The notes under the pieces: model-generated
Database searches by the model: none
What the model saw: the letters and a program-made list of their open reading frames with translations, nothing else
What the model was told of the DNA's origin: nothing
Translations under genes and position numbers: made by a program
Origin: Cucumis sativus
Lineage: Eukaryota > Streptophyta > Magnoliopsida > Cucurbitales > Cucurbitaceae
DNA: 64,000 bases
Direction: 5' to 3'
Assembly: GCF_000004075.3 (NCBI RefSeq)
Contig: NC_026655.2
Coordinates: forward strand, 25,963,489 to 26,027,488
Shown: in pieces, positions 24,740-36,887 of the stretch
Layout of the letters: each line of letters begins with the position of its first letter
Numbering within the stretch: the first letter of the stretch is position 1

Positions 24740-24950
24740 ACTTGGTATCTTTTTACATGTAGGGGGGACATGGTGAGTTTTGAACCTAATAACTTGGATT
24801 TTTAAGAGGCACAACCACTGTACAAAAAGCTAAGTAGAGTAAAAAAGAGCATTATTTAAGATGTATTGTAATTTGACACTTAACTAATATTAAAATACAA
24901 AAACTTGGAATGTAAGGAAGACGTGTGTCCCTACCTTCTTAATAGATCCG
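24740..24950 (-). repeat. Dispersed repeat, reverse copy of the inverted pair
   Basis: This is the reverse-complement partner of 21370-21545. On the minus strand it reads TTAGCTTTTTGTACAGTGG, then GGTTGTGCC, then GGTTCAAAACTC, which looks like pol III A-box and B-box spacing. It lies just beyond the minisatellite, so the pair brackets about 3.2 kb. Confidence 0.65.
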
Positions 24951-25862
24951 TGGTTGTGAATCACTCCTATTCATAAATATGAATGAGTATTAGGAAATAT
25001 TATCTTTTTGGTAGACAACCAAACCTAATTCTACTTCTCCAAGTGTATTATGAATTAATTAACCAATAACCTTAGTTTAGAAATTGCATTTTGATTGGTA
25101 AACATTGATGGCAATCACAATTTATTTTTCCAATACAATGATTGGAATGAAAAATAAAATACTAATGTCCTTTCTTTTTCTCGAAAAAAACCCCTTAAAT
25201 TTGTCAATATTATTTTTTTAGGTGTAATATTTTTCCACTTCAAGCAATCAATTTACTTTATTGCATGTTACCACATATAAGATTATATTTATGTGATTCT
25301 TTTATTTATGTTCATGAAAATTACTAATAATTTCTTTTACAACTTATTCTCAACACTCTTTTGGGTTAGATCCCAACTAATTCTTTGGATTTACAAATAT
25401 CTTTAAAATTTGTGACGAACTATAACTTCATTATTTTCTATCATTTTTAAGAAAAAAACTATTAACCTAAATTTTGTCAAAACCACAATTACCTTTCATT
25501 TTTGTTATTTATACGATTATTCCTTATTTAAATATAAGAAGTGTAACCGCAACTATGATCATATTTATATTTGAGGAATTTATAAAAATAGCAAAAATAA
25601 AACAAAAAAACTTAGTAGAGCTATGTCATTTACATTTTTTAAATTGCAAAAAAAAAAAATTTACAAACATATTACCGTCTTATTATCATAATATTTGCAA
25701 AATTTACAATAACGACAAAAAAATATCATCATCTAATGCAATTTCCAATTTCCATTTAAATTTTAAGCGACATTTTTCCCATTTTTACAAAATAAACTTT
25801 ATACGGATAATCCATGTCCAATAGGCCATAACACAGCAGGATAATTTTTGGTTCAACCATTT

Positions 25863-25899
25863 TGGGCCGAATCTTCATTTGGGCTCAATAGAAAGCCCA
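25863..25899. promoter_or_regulatory. Cluster of three TGGGCY (site II) elements upstream of VPS2
   Basis: TGGGCC (25863-25868), TGGGCT (25880-25885) and AGCCCA (25894-25899) lie within 37 bases, about 290 bases before the VPS2 ATG. Such TCP-bound elements are common in promoters of broadly expressed plant genes, which suits an ESCRT subunit. Confidence 0.55.
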
Positions 25900-26181
25900 A
25901 TAAGAAATAAGATGAAGTGGTAGTCCCCACCATTCCAAGTAAACTTTTTGGATATTTTCTTAAATTTTAATTTTAATATTCTCTTTTACAATACCGCGTA
26001 AAGGAAGTTTCTGTGGAGACCAAAGAGAAGAAAGGAGAATCCTTTCCTCAAGCCATCATAAAAAATTTAATTCAATCAGTTCATACATAAACCAAAATTC
26101 ATTGATCCGATCCTCCCTCTATTGAAAGTTTGATTCATTCCTTTCAATTCGGATTTTTTCTCTACACTCCGATCGCCCGCC

Positions 26182-28151
26182 ATGAGTTTTCTCTTCGGCA
26201 AGCGCAAGACTCCCGCCGGTAATTGCTCTCCGATCACTATTTTTCTCTCTTCCCATCAATTTTCAGTTTCATTTAGTAGTTGTGGTTATTTGTTTCGATT
26301 CCTGGAGTTTATGGTTTAATTTGTAGTTAATCATAGCCTCTGCGATATTGGAGTTCTTAATTTTACCTACTATTGGAAGTTCATTTTCTAGTCTGTTTAT
26401 TGCCTTCAGATGCTGATTCAATGTGAACTGTTAATACGATCTGCTGATTCTTCTTATTTTTGTGGTTTGATTTCTAGATATTGAACCCTACTTGATTTCG
26501 AATTGTTGATTGTCTTTTAAGAAATGGTTTTTAATGCACGTGTTGTAAGCCAACTGCATTATTTAATTGCAGATTTGGTACATTTACCTACGGTTTATAG
26601 TTAGAATTTAGTTCTGCAATTTGATTAGATTTTTCAATCCGAAAGTAATAAATCATTTTAGCGTTTGAACTCTTTGAGTTAGCGATAAATTAATCTGATT
26701 TATAAAGCTTGACATTTCTTTTTACCCTCGTTAACTTAAATATGAAATCGAGCTCGCGTGTTAGGAGTTCTAAGAATTAATATGGAAACACAAACATCAT
26801 AGTTTAATAGTTAAAGACTCTCTAGCTTAGATTTGCCATCATTAAACTATTAATTGTAGTAGTCAATCTCATAACATCTGACGTTGTATACATTATTGTC
26901 AATCCAGAACTCCTCCGGGAAAATAAGAGGATGTTGGACAAATCGATCAGAGAAATTGATAGGGAGAGACAAGGTCTTCAAACACAAGAGAAGAAACTCA
27001 TTGCAGAGATTAAGAAAAGTGCCAAACAAGGGCAAATGGTGTGTATTGTTTAATTTTCCTATCTATAGTTCATATTTTCTTTTGTGAGATTCCATTCTTA
27101 TTTTGATTCCTTTCTTTTACTCAATGAAATTCTCTAAAGCTTGGACAGCATACATCACCTGAGTTTTATCATTCAACTTGTATTTTTGTTAGGTTGTTGA
27201 TATAATATTGAATTTACCACCCATCAGGTTAAGCTTTTGGGTTTATCGAAGATTTAACAATTTTCTTAGCTCCTCTTCTCTATCTTTGACAATGAGTGTC
27301 ATTGTGGTGTATTCCATATTTGGAAGTGTCAAAGATGAAAACAAATAAGGGAAAAACATTATAACACATTTCAAACGCTCCACAATTTTTGTTTCTAGAA
27401 TTACATCCCAATTTGATATGATATGTTACTGTTGTAGGGAGCTGTGAAAGTGATGGCAAAAGATCTAGTAAGGACCAGGCACCAGATTGAAAAATTCTAC
27501 AAGCTTAAATCACAACTTCAGGGTGTATCTCTTAGAATTCAGGTACAATTTATGTCATGACTTGTTCTTTTCCATTCGTGCATCTCATATTTTGTACAAC
27601 ATCTTACATATTAGTTCTTGATAACTCAACATTTTTGTTTAATCCACTTTTTTAGACTTTGAAATCAACTCAAGCAATGGGAGAAGCAATGAAAGGAGTG
27701 ACAAAGGCAATGGGACAAATGAATCGGCAGATGAACTTACCATCCCTGCAGAAGATTATGCAAGAATTTATGAAACAGAATGAAAAAATGGAACTGATGA
27801 CTGAAGTGATGGAAGATGCCATTGATGATGCTTTGGAAGGAGATGAAGAAGAGGAAGAAACAGAAGAATTGGTCAGCCAAGTTCTTGATGAGATAGGAAT
27901 TGACATGAACCAAGAGGTAACTTTTATCTTTTTTAAAAAAGACCCTGTGCAAGTATCAACCTCACTTCAAATGGATAACTAATCTAACCATTTATTTGTA
28001 TTTGAACTCACAGCTCGTAAACGCGCCATCAACTGCTGTTGCTGCACCAGCAGTGAAGACAAAGGTTGCACAAGCAGAAGCAACAGGGAACGACGATGGT
28101 GGAATTGACAGCGATCTTCAAGCGAGGCTAGACAATTTAAGGAGAATGTAA
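26182..28151 (+). CDS. VPS2.1: ESCRT-III subunit VPS2 (CHMP2A type)
   Basis: VPS2 polymerises with VPS24 and SNF7 on endosomal membranes to form and cut intralumenal vesicles. Its C-terminus recruits the AAA ATPase VPS4/SKD1. The exons are 26182-26218, 26908-27038, 27438-27542, 27656-27916 and 28014-28151. They join in frame to 223 residues, about the length of Arabidopsis VPS2.1 (225). The N-terminus MSFLFGKRKTPAE is typical. Residues 14-110 are the basic helical core (DKSIREIDRERQGLQ, KDLVRTRHQIEKFYKLK). An acidic stretch EGDEEEEETEE follows. The MIM1-type tail near residue 210 is DLQARLDNLRRM. The 689-base first intron sits after codon 12, as is common in this gene. The number in the symbol is inferred from overall similarity, since several VPS2 paralogues exist in plants. 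Confidence 0.95.
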
Positions 28152-29149
28152 ATGTAAGATCTTCATTTCTTGTTTTATATCGATACCCTCCAACCTGACT
28201 AGAGCTAAGAGGGACCATTTATGCCACTGCCGTAGACTTAATGCCATGATTTCCAACCTTGTTTTGGATATATGAATAGAAAATGGGAACGATCAATGTT
28301 CAAGCGTAACTTTCTGACTGTATATACATTATACATATATTGGTTTCTTTTTATAGGTTTACCACATGGAAATTGTTAGTTAGCTTGACTCTCTATTATG
28401 TTGGGTTTCAATTTGGTCCTTATTTTCTTTAAGGCTTCTATACAACATGGAAATACCCATCATGATCCGGTTTCTTTTTTGTCTTTATATTTATGTATCT
28501 TTGTAGTTTATATTAAATCCTCCAAGATAAGGTAGAGATGCTTTTTCAAAGCTTTAAGTTTAACACAATCACAGGAACGTAGGTAAATATTAATTTAATG
28601 TAAACAAGGAAATTTTGGTTGTACTAATGTCAAATAACCTAAATTAAGAAACTTAACTTTTTGTCTACATCATAATGCACCAACCAACTTTAAATTCCCC
28701 TTAAAGCTCATTGACGATCACAAATTGATTAGACTTCAAAAACATGATTTTAAGGTGCATCACGATTTTTATAAAGATACAAATTCTCATCCTTAACTTT
28801 TTTGAAACCGTAATTTCATGGAAAAATGAACATTAGTCATCGTTTTCTTATGTAAGTAAAATGTTTCGTCTTGATATTTGTAAAATTGAGGTCATTCAAC
28901 CTTATTAGCAAGAACTAAATATAATATATCATTACATGAAATTGTGATTGGGGTGTAGTCTTTCTCAAATGTTCGAAATGGGTCCCTACTTAATAACTAC
29001 ACCCCATCTAAAACACCTACCAACTCTTTTACAAATTCTTCATTATCCTCATCCTTTGAACCACCCAACAAACAAACATCACAAACAAAAGAATCAGAAT
29101 TTTCCAAATCCAACCACCTATTTCAAAGTTATTATGAACATCTTCGGTT
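28152..29149. other. Spacer between convergent VPS2 and RING-H2 genes
   Basis: The two 3' untranslated regions fall here, VPS2 from the left and the RING gene from the right. No further gene or notable repeat is seen. The frame reading across 28948-29331 overlaps the RING gene antisense and has no family resemblance. Confidence 0.6.
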
Positions 29150-29650
29150 TCAAACCTCCAACAACACATGACCTGAATTCTCCTCTTGCTCCGCGGTGGC
29201 TTCGTGTCGGCTCCGCCCCGCCACTGCCACCGCCACCGGAGCACGGCAGAGTGGGCAATCGGAGTGAGAATAAAGCCACATATCTATACAAGAAGCATGA
29301 AACGTATGTGTACATCTCGGCAATTTCTTAACCTCTTCACCATCCTCAAACGCTGACAAACAAACTGCACATTCATTCCCATTCCCTTCTTCCGCCCCCG
29401 CCCCCGCCACCTTCTTGAATTTGAAGCTGCTCAAGGAGCTCTGGAAGCTACGGCTTGAATTCATCATCTCCTCGTAACTTCCAGCCATCCGACGGCGGTG
29501 GCGGTTGTCTGAGCACCACTTGATAACGATGAAATTGTAGAGAACTAAGACAATCGCCGCCGTTCCGACAACGACAAGGCCATAATACAACATGGGTAAG
29601 CTTGATTTTGCAGGATGAGGGGTAGAAGTAGAAGTAGAAGAATCGCTCAT
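29150..29650 (-). CDS. ATL-type RING-H2 finger E3 ubiquitin ligase
   Basis: A single-exon, 166-residue protein of the plant-specific ATL family, which are small membrane-anchored E3 ligases, many of them quick-response or stress genes. One membrane segment spans about residues 21-43 ([20 protein letters not shown]). The RING-H2 follows the pattern Cys94-x2-Cys97-x15-Cys113-x-His115-x2-His118-x2-Cys121-x10-Cys132-x2-Cys135. [17 protein letters not shown] is the typical centre. The conserved GLD motif that usually precedes the RING is not visible; SSFKFKK stands about where it would be. The tail is short and acidic. The intronless structure fits the family. The paralogue number cannot be assigned. 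The start is the ATG at 29650, which gives a plausible cytosolic or lumenal serine/threonine-rich leader. Confidence 0.92.
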   Translation of the reverse strand: MSDSSTSTSTPHPAKSSLPMLYYGLVVVGTAAIVLVLYNFIVIKWCSDNRHRRRMAGSYEEMMNSSRSFQSSLSSFKFKKVAGAGAEEGNGNECAVCLSAFEDGEEVKKLPRCTHTFHASCIDMWLYSHSDCPLCRAPVAVAVAGRSRHEATAEQEENSGHVLLEV

Positions 29651-32164
29651 TTTTGGATTCTGAAATTAACAGAGGATTTTGTGGGTATTTTTAGGAAGAA
29701 GAAGAAGAATTAGCATAATTGATTGAATTGATAATAAGATGATGTTTTGAGAGTCAAAGATGGAAGAATTTTTATTTGCTGTTGAGAGGTTTAATTCATT
29801 GAAGTAGATAAAATGTAAAGCTTTCAAAGAATGAAGACAAAACTGAGTACAATCAGGACAGAGAAACAAATATGAATGAAAGAGAACAAAATTTTGTTGA
29901 TAAGAAGAAAACACTTTTTTTTTCTCTCCAATTATTTGTTTTATTTCATTATTTTTTATAATTGAATTGTTTTATGAAAAAAAAAATCTCTCACAAGGAT
30001 AAAGGAGGAAATGTAGTATTAAATTTTTGTCAACATGTTGATATATTTGCACATTTTTATAGGTGTCAACACCTATAGGAAAAGTGAATCATTTTTTTTA
30101 TATTGTAAAAAATATATGAAACTTAAAAAGCAAAACATCAAAATATCCGTAATTTACATGATGAGTAAATTGTCATTTTCGTCGGATTGTTGAAACTTGA
30201 AAGTTACATGAAACATTAGAAAAAAACTATAAAACAAGAAGTTATTAATATAAAAGACAATGTTTAAGTTAGGGGTGTTCAGGATTCGGTTTAATTTGAA
30301 ACTAAAACCGCAACAAACTCCAAAACACAAAAAAATGATCTCATTTGAAACCGAACCGCTTATGCATAAATATTAGAATCAAAATCCTTTATGAACATCA
30401 TACATAGATAAAAGTCCTACAAAGTTATAAACATAGATTAAATTAATTTGTACAATAATTAAATATAAAATATAGAAGTTTAAAAAATTGTCGACATTTA
30501 GCTATAAGAATTAGAATCATGATCTTGCAGCTTTTAGAATGAAAATAAGGGTTTGTTTGTTGAAGGGTGTCGTCTTCGTCTCCTTATATCATTCGAGTTC
30601 CACTTCCAACACCGTCTACTCCTAAGTAAGTATTACTTATATATTTAATTTTATATAAAAATAATTTCTCAGAAATATCATCTGATTGATATTTTACACC
30701 TTGAATATGTGAGATTAATTAGAGATATTAATTGAGATTTGAAAGTTTCATTAATAAAAGAGATTAGTATTTATGGCCTATAAAATGGCTATTTGCTTCA
30801 ATTTAATTAAACGGAAGTACAACATGTCGTAATTTGCGTTCACACTTCATTAGAAGAAGAAAAGTTAAGGTGACATGACCTTGAACCCACACTACATGAC
30901 GTGTCGTTTGGGCGAAGACGACATGACCGGCCAACATTATTTCAATTTATAAATTGCAAGAGGTTGATTCTTTGGATTTTTCTTTATATCACTAATTTAG
31001 TGATAGTTGAAGGAGTCAGAAGCATGTGTTTGTTGGCACCAAAAACTCCCATGCGACTCTCAAAAGAGTTTGAAAGTGCACTTAACCATTCTAAAAGAGT
31101 TGTTCATGTTCCAAGTTGGTGTGTATTTAGTTTTAACCGTTTCAAAATGAGCATCTGGGTTCTCGAGGGTCAAATGAATTTAAAAGGCTTTCGAGTTTTC
31201 TTTTTTTCATCCCTAGTTGACTAACATTAAATGATAAATTAATAACCAACCAATTTGTTAAATTTCATAGATGTATTTTGGTCATGAGGTGATTTTCTCT
31301 CTCTTCTTTTTCTCTTTGTCATCCTTTCCTTACCCTCCCTCTTTTGGCCAACTCTTTGTCCTCATCCATAACGAGTGCAACTATAATTCTAAATATTGAA
31401 AAATCAAACGTCCAATTTAAATGGATTTGTTAGTTTGATTTGGTTTTTCAATATATAATTGGACATATTGAACTGTATTTAAGAAAAACTAAAAATTATT
31501 GATTCATATGGGTTTTTATTGAAAAAATCAATCAAAATCAAATTGAATCGAACCAAACCGAGGTGTCATTACTTTTATTATTTTGGATGAGCGTGAATTT
31601 GATATGTTTGTTATTTAGAAAATAAAAGACAATATTATCTAACAGAAAAATAACAAAAGAATTGAATGCCCATTAAAAAAAATAACCAAATTTTAAAATG
31701 ATAAAAGTTTGGGAAAAAAAATAAAAGAAAAAACATAATAAGAATTAAAATTGAAATCCATCCGATCCGATCAACAATGTAACCATTGGTTTGGATTTCT
31801 ATTTCATAAAACCAATCGATTAGGATTAGTTCTTGGTTGACGTCAAGACCAGGAAAACCAAATCGACTATCACTTTTAGTTGTTATTGTATCGCGTTGAA
31901 TACATATTAGATCATAGATCAAAAGTAAAGGAGAGAGAAGTGATTGTTGTGCACATAAATAAATATTGTCACACTATATTAAATGTACACGAGCGAAAAG
32001 TATTCAAATCAACTATAGAAACAAAATTCAAAGTTTAACGGTTTTCTTTCTAAGGAAAAGGTCTCTACCCTTATATCTGTAAATTTTAAAACGACACCCA
32101 CATTGTTAGTTATTATATTTTAGTTCACCAAAATTTAACTTCAAATGAAAATCAAAATTTTAGG

Positions 32165-32260
32165 TAAGATTATTGATAGACACAGATAGAAACTGACCAA
32201 TGTATATCAATGATATAATCTAAAATTTTGCTATATTTTGTAAAAAATTTGGTTTACTCG
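32165..32260. repeat. Dispersed repeat, second copy
   Basis: It shows the same order of phrases as at 14100-14260: ATTGATAGACA, then TATATCAATGATATAATC, then AAAATTTTGCTATATTTTG and TAAAAAATTTGG. It is non-coding. Confidence 0.6.
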
Positions 32261-32439
32261 ACTGTTTTTGAAAATGTCCCATGTTAGATTTAGTTTTTGC
32301 TTTAAAAAAATTGATTAGCGTTTTATCATTTATAATAATTTACCTTTTACGATGATGTAATAAGTCAAATGTACAAAATAATATATAATTTTAATATTTT
32401 TCTTGTTATCATTTTGCAAGACTCCAAATATCCATTTAC

Positions 32440-32720
32440 GCCTTGAAATTCGAAAGTTTATTAATTTAAACCATTGTATCAATTCAAATCTTAAACTTTC
32501 GAGACGGTATCAACTAAAACCATAAATCAATAATTGTATTGATTTAAACCTTAAATTATAAAAAATGAATCAATTTAAACCCTAAATTTATATATATATA
32601 AGCTTTTTTTTATCTAAATTGATACACACTGAAAATTTAAGATTTAAATAGATACTATTATTAGTTTGGAGTCAAAATTAACTTACAAAGTTCAAGTTTT
32701 AAATCGATACAAATTTGTAT
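32440..32720. repeat. Foldback-like dispersed repeat, copy 2
   Basis: The left half carries TAATTTAAACC, ATTTAAACCTTAAA and TCAATTTAAACCC. The right half carries TAAATTGATACA and TTTAAATCGATACAAA. This matches the layout of 3400-3750. A short TATATATATATA centre separates the halves. It is non-coding. Confidence 0.6.
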
Positions 32721-33100
32721 AAATTGAAAATTTTCCTTTTAAACATTATGTACGCAAAATTTTGTGAACAAAAAAAGACAGAAAAATTGCATCAAATGAC
32801 TAAAACATTCAAAGAGAAACAATTCATGACACTTTTTCTTTTTTACGTATTACGAATATGACAAAATTATTGATATCAGACGACTATCAGATGATAATTA
32901 TAAAACTATCAAAAGACTATTAAACAGAAATTATAAATTTATCGATTTAAATTTGCTATTTTTACAATTTAGAATATATCACATTACCCGTATTATAATT
33001 TTCTTCTTATTATTTCGTTTTATTTTTTTGCAATGCCCCCAACAAGATATATATAACTTTAAGAAAAGAGAGATATAATAATTCTGTTAGAAGACAGATT

Positions 33101-33126
33101 TGGGCCAAATGGGCTTGATTTGGGCC
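33101..33126 (+). promoter_or_regulatory. Three TGGGCY (site II) elements upstream of the MSL10-like gene
   Basis: TGGGCC at 33101, TGGGCT at 33110 and TGGGCC at 33121, all on the plus strand, lie about 230-250 bases before a TATA box at 33353-33360. Their grouping and position fit a proximal promoter. Confidence 0.5.
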
Positions 33127-33352
33127 CATAAATAGTTTTGCAAAACTAGAAAGTGGAAAAATTAGGCTATTAAACTAAATAATCAAACAACCTTTGCAAA
33201 ATTAAAAAAGAAACAAAGTAATTAAACCAACACAGTTAATTATGATTGGATAATAATATAATAATAAAACAATTATACAATAATTTTGCACATAAACCAA
33301 ATTACACAAAAACTAACAATTTAGCCGATTTACCTTCCCTTTTTTACCTCAC

Positions 33353-33360
33353 TATAAAAA
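33353..33360 (+). promoter_or_regulatory. Likely TATA box and start of the spliced MSL10-like leader
   Basis: TATAAAAA is followed by a CT/AC-rich leader-like stretch and, at 33464/33465, a CAAG|GTAAAA donor-like site. This suggests a non-coding first exon (about 33385-33464) and a leader intron before the ATG at 34260. The acceptor is not certain, and an alternative leader starting near 33770 is also possible. Confidence 0.4.
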
Positions 33361-33970
33361 CCTTTCAATTCTTTTTTTATTTTCATTCTCAAATCATTTC
33401 ACTTTTCACAAAAATTCACTCAATCTGCTCCTCCAATAAGAAAATTACTGCCATTCAACACAAGGTAAAAAAAAAAACTTTCATTCTACTATTTATTTAT
33501 CTTTGTATTTTTTTTATAATTTATATAATGCATTGTTATCCATTTTTTTTCTTGGGAAGGGAATAATATTTTTTTATGTGATGGATTAGGTGTAGGTTTG
33601 AAGAGAAGATAATTATTTGAATAAATTAATTGCACAAAATTAAATTATTGTATGTGTTTTTATTTTTTAAAAAACTTGTAAAATAAAATACAAAGGTGTA
33701 AAGTTTTTATTATTTTTATTTTTGTGGGAAGCGTAATTTAAATAATTGTTAAACCCCGCGAAAAAACAAACGGAAACTCGCCGTCGCCGTTGCCGGTGCT
33801 CAGCTCTACTTCGGTAGCTCTCTGTTCTTCATTTTTCTTCATATTCTTCTTCTTCTAATTTGAATATTCTAAGATTTCGTTTTCTTCTTTGTTTCCTTTT
33901 CATTTTAAGTTTTTAATCTGAAACCGGTGGAAAGCGGCCACTCTTATTGACTTTCTTTTGCTTTTCTCAA

Positions 33971-34030
33971 GGAATTCCCAAGGCTCTAAAACCATTGCAT
34001 GGAATTCCCAAGGCTCTAAAACCATTGCAT
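33971..34030. repeat. Perfect 30-base tandem duplication in the MSL10-like leader
   Basis: Two identical 30-base units (33971-34000 and 34001-34030), each starting GGAATTCCCAAGGCTC and ending ACCATTGCAT, stand head to tail. The junction of the two units makes a new ATG at 33999, opening a seven-codon upstream ORF (MEFPRL, stop). The end of the second unit opens a five-codon one at 34029 (MVII, stop). Confidence 0.95.
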
Positions 34031-34259
34031 GGTCATAATCTAAGTGCTTCTTCTAGCCAGGTTTGAATTCTCTTTCTTGCTTTTCAATGGCGTCCAGCCA
34101 TGCATATCTCTTTTATTTGAGCCTTTGATTTTACTGAATTTCGTTTTGGTCTGAAATTGAACCTAGAATGTTGTTTTTTGGTTTTTTATTTTAGGGTTCT
34201 TGGGATTGCATTGTTTGTTATGTTAGTAAGAAGTTAATTAAGAGGTGTAAAAGCAGAAG

Positions 34260-36887
34260 ATGGCGGATAAGAAAGGAATGGAACAGCTTGTTTTAAGGAT
34301 TTTGGAAGGTGAAGAAGGAGTTCGTGAAAGTAGTAAAGATCTTAATAAACCGTCTGTTGGTTCTTTTCCTGATTTTGACCTAAAAGAAACTCGGAGTTTT
34401 AGGTGCACGATTCCACAATCCGTGGTTGGGAGTTCTCCTTCACACGAGATTTCCAGAATGACTCCTCATAAACCTCCAAAAATTCCAGGCGAAACGGTGA
34501 CACGGCGTGCATCATTTGCTTGTTCGTCGTTTACGAAGCCAAAATCGAGGCTAATAGAGCCTCCTTGTCCTGATGGTGCAAGTTTAGCAGAAGAAAAGGA
34601 GTTAGCAAAATCTACATTGTATAGCTCTTCTAAGGTGGACTCTCCAGCTAAGATAACCACTGTGACTAGTCCTAAAGAAGCTTTGAAGGCAGCCCCGATA
34701 ACTCCGAAAACACCATTGATTGGAACTACTGGGAATGAGGAGGAAGATGATGAAGAAGTTTACAGAACTGCAGAACTGAAAGTGAAAGAAAAATCTGGGA
34801 AGAGATTGAAGAAAACAGTTATAGTGGAATGGATTGCATTTTTGTGCTTAACAGGGTGTTTGATTGCTAGCTTAACTATAGAGACGTTGGTGACCAAAGA
34901 GATTTGGGGATTAGGACTGTGGAAATGGTGTGTTCTTGTATTAGTTATTTTCTGTGGTCGTTTGTTTTCGCAATGGTTTATCAATTGTCTGGTTTTCTTG
35001 ATTGAAAGAAACTTTCTACTCAAAAGAAAGGTTCTTTATTTTGTTTATGGGCTGAGGAAGAGTGTTATAATTTTTATTTGGCTGGCTTTAGTTCTTCTAG
35101 CCTGGGGTCTATTATTTGATCAAAGCAGCAAGAGATCTAAGGAAGGCAACAAGATTCTGAATTATGTTACACGAGCTCTTGGTGCTTCTCTAATTGGAGC
35201 AGGACTATGGCTGGTTAAAACTTTGTTGGTGAAGATACTCGCTGCTTCTTTTCAGTGCACTAGATTCTTTGATCGGATTCAAGAATCGATCTTCCATCAA
35301 TATATACTACGCATTTTATCAGGACCTCCGCTCATGGAAATGGCTGAGAGGGTCGGGAGAGCGGCAAGCACAGGACAGTTGAGTTTCAAGCATTTGAAGA
35401 AAGAAAGTGATGATGGGAATGAAGGGAAGGAAGAGGTTATTGATGTAGATAAACTCAAAAAGATGAAGCAAGAAAAAATCTCTGCTTGGACCATGAGAGG
35501 GCTAATCAATGTTATAAGGGGTTCAGGATTGTCCACCATCTCTAATACAATAGAGAATTTTAAAGAGGAAGAGGTTGAGAAAAAGGATAAGGAGATTAAC
35601 AGTGAATGGGAAGCAAGGGCTGCAGCTTACCAGATTTTCCGAAACGTTGCAAAACCGGGTAGCAAGTGAGAATTTTACCTTCTGAAAGATCTTGAATTTC
35701 ACACTTAATTATATTTGGAGAAATTTGCTAACCAATGCTTTTAATCTTGTTCCCATGGTTAGGTATATTGATGAAGAGGACCTCTTTCGTTTTATGAGTA
35801 AAGAGGAAATTGATAATGTGCTGCCGTTGTTTGAAGGAGGAGCTGAAACTGGGAAGATAAAGCGAAAAACCCTGAAGAATTGGCTGGTTACTTTTTAGCC
35901 TTTTCTTTCAAAGTGAAATTCTAAGCAAACCTCTTACAAACCTATGCCTTAGAAATGTATTTTTGATGTTGCAGGTGAATGTTTACGTCGAACGCAAGTC
36001 GTTAGCTCACTCATTGAATGACACCAAAACTGCCATAGAGGAGCTAAACAAGCTTTCATCTGCAGTTATACTAATTGTGATCATCATTGAATGGCTACTT
36101 CTGATGGGTTTCTTAACTACGCAAGTACTCGTTTTCATTTCATCACAGATTCTATTGGTGGTTTTCATGTTCGGTAACACTGCCAGAACTGTATTTGAAG
36201 CCATCATATTCGTATTCGTGATGCATCCATTCGATGTTGGGGATCGTTGTGTCGTAGATGGTGTCCAGGTAACTTTCTTAATTCATAATGTTTTTGGATT
36301 CTATCGAAGCAATCTTACCTGGTTTAATTCTAACCCATGCAGATGGTTGTTGAAGAAATGAACATTTTAACCACAATCTTCTTGAGATATGATAATGAGA
36401 AGATCTTCTATCCAAATTCTGTTCTAGCCACCAAACCCATTAGTAACTACTACAGGAGCCCCGAAATGAGCGACTCGATCGATTTTTCCGTTGACTTCTC
36501 CACCTCAATAGAAAGCATTGGAGCTCTAAAAGCAAGAATAAAAACGTAAGTTCCATTCAGTTTCTAAACTACATTTGTGAAAGCATTGAGTTTGACATAT
36601 CATTTCAAATGTATTTATTGCTCAGATACTTAGAAAGCAAACCGCAGTTCTGGCGACCGAACTACAGTGTCGTAGTGAAAGAAATCGAGAATGTCAACAA
36701 AATGAAACTAGCTCTATGTGTTAATCACACCATAAACTTTCAGAACTACGGTGACAAGAGCAATCGTAGATCGGATTTGGTGTTGGAGCTGAAGAAAATT
36801 TTCGAAGAACTCGGTATCAAATACCATCTGTTGCCTCAAGAAGTTCAGCTCAACTATGTGAGTTCAGCAGCACCATCTCAAAGATGA
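34260..36887 (+). CDS. MSL10: MscS-like mechanosensitive ion channel, MSL10 type
   Basis: A stretch-gated anion-preferring channel of the plant plasma membrane; Arabidopsis MSL10 also drives swelling-induced cell-death signalling through its soluble N-terminus. The exons are 34260-35665, 35763-35886, 35975-36268, 36343-36545 and 36626-36887. They join in frame to 762 residues (Arabidopsis MSL10 has 734). Residues 1-185 are soluble and phospho-site rich. Four membrane helices follow between about 186 and 330, then a cytosolic loop with the conserved SAWTMRGLINVIR stretch. Two more helices lie at about 541-558 and 563-590. The pore-lining MscS core is FGNTARTVFEAIIFVFVMH followed by PFDVGDRCVVDG. 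The C-terminal beta/alpha domain ends at HLLPQEVQLNYV. Assignment to the MSL4-10 group is firm; MSL10 versus a sister paralogue is by overall resemblance. Confidence 0.93.

Larger units (their letters stand above)
20582..26181. other. 5.6-kb spacer between divergent WAV2-like and VPS2 genes
   Basis: It holds the leaders and promoters of two divergently transcribed genes at its ends. Between them lie an inverted pair of dispersed repeats (21370-21545 and 24740-24950), a short tandem duplication (22701-22778), and a minisatellite (24225-24625). No credible protein-coding frame is seen; a frame at 25474-25824 is lysine/asparagine/isoleucine-rich AT filler. Confidence 0.65.
29651..34259. other. 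Spacer between the RING-H2 gene and the MSL10-like gene
   Basis: The left end is the RING gene promoter, and the right end, from about 33350, is the leader of the channel gene. Between them are a dispersed-repeat copy (about 32165-32260), a foldback repeat (about 32440-32720) and AT-rich filler. The frame at 30901-31224 begins at a non-ATG codon and looks like chance; the minus frame at 31635-31922 is AT filler. Confidence 0.6.

Noticed and set aside
25474-25824. 116-codon plus frame upstream of VPS2
   Set aside because: It is AT-rich filler composition (Ile, Lys, Asn, Phe) with no recognisable domain.
27670-27952. Antisense frames across VPS2 exon 4
   Set aside because: They are shadows of the acidic, methionine-rich VPS2 coding exon.
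30901-31224. 107-codon plus frame
   Set aside because: It starts at a non-ATG codon. It has no family resemblance and no supporting splice or promoter context.
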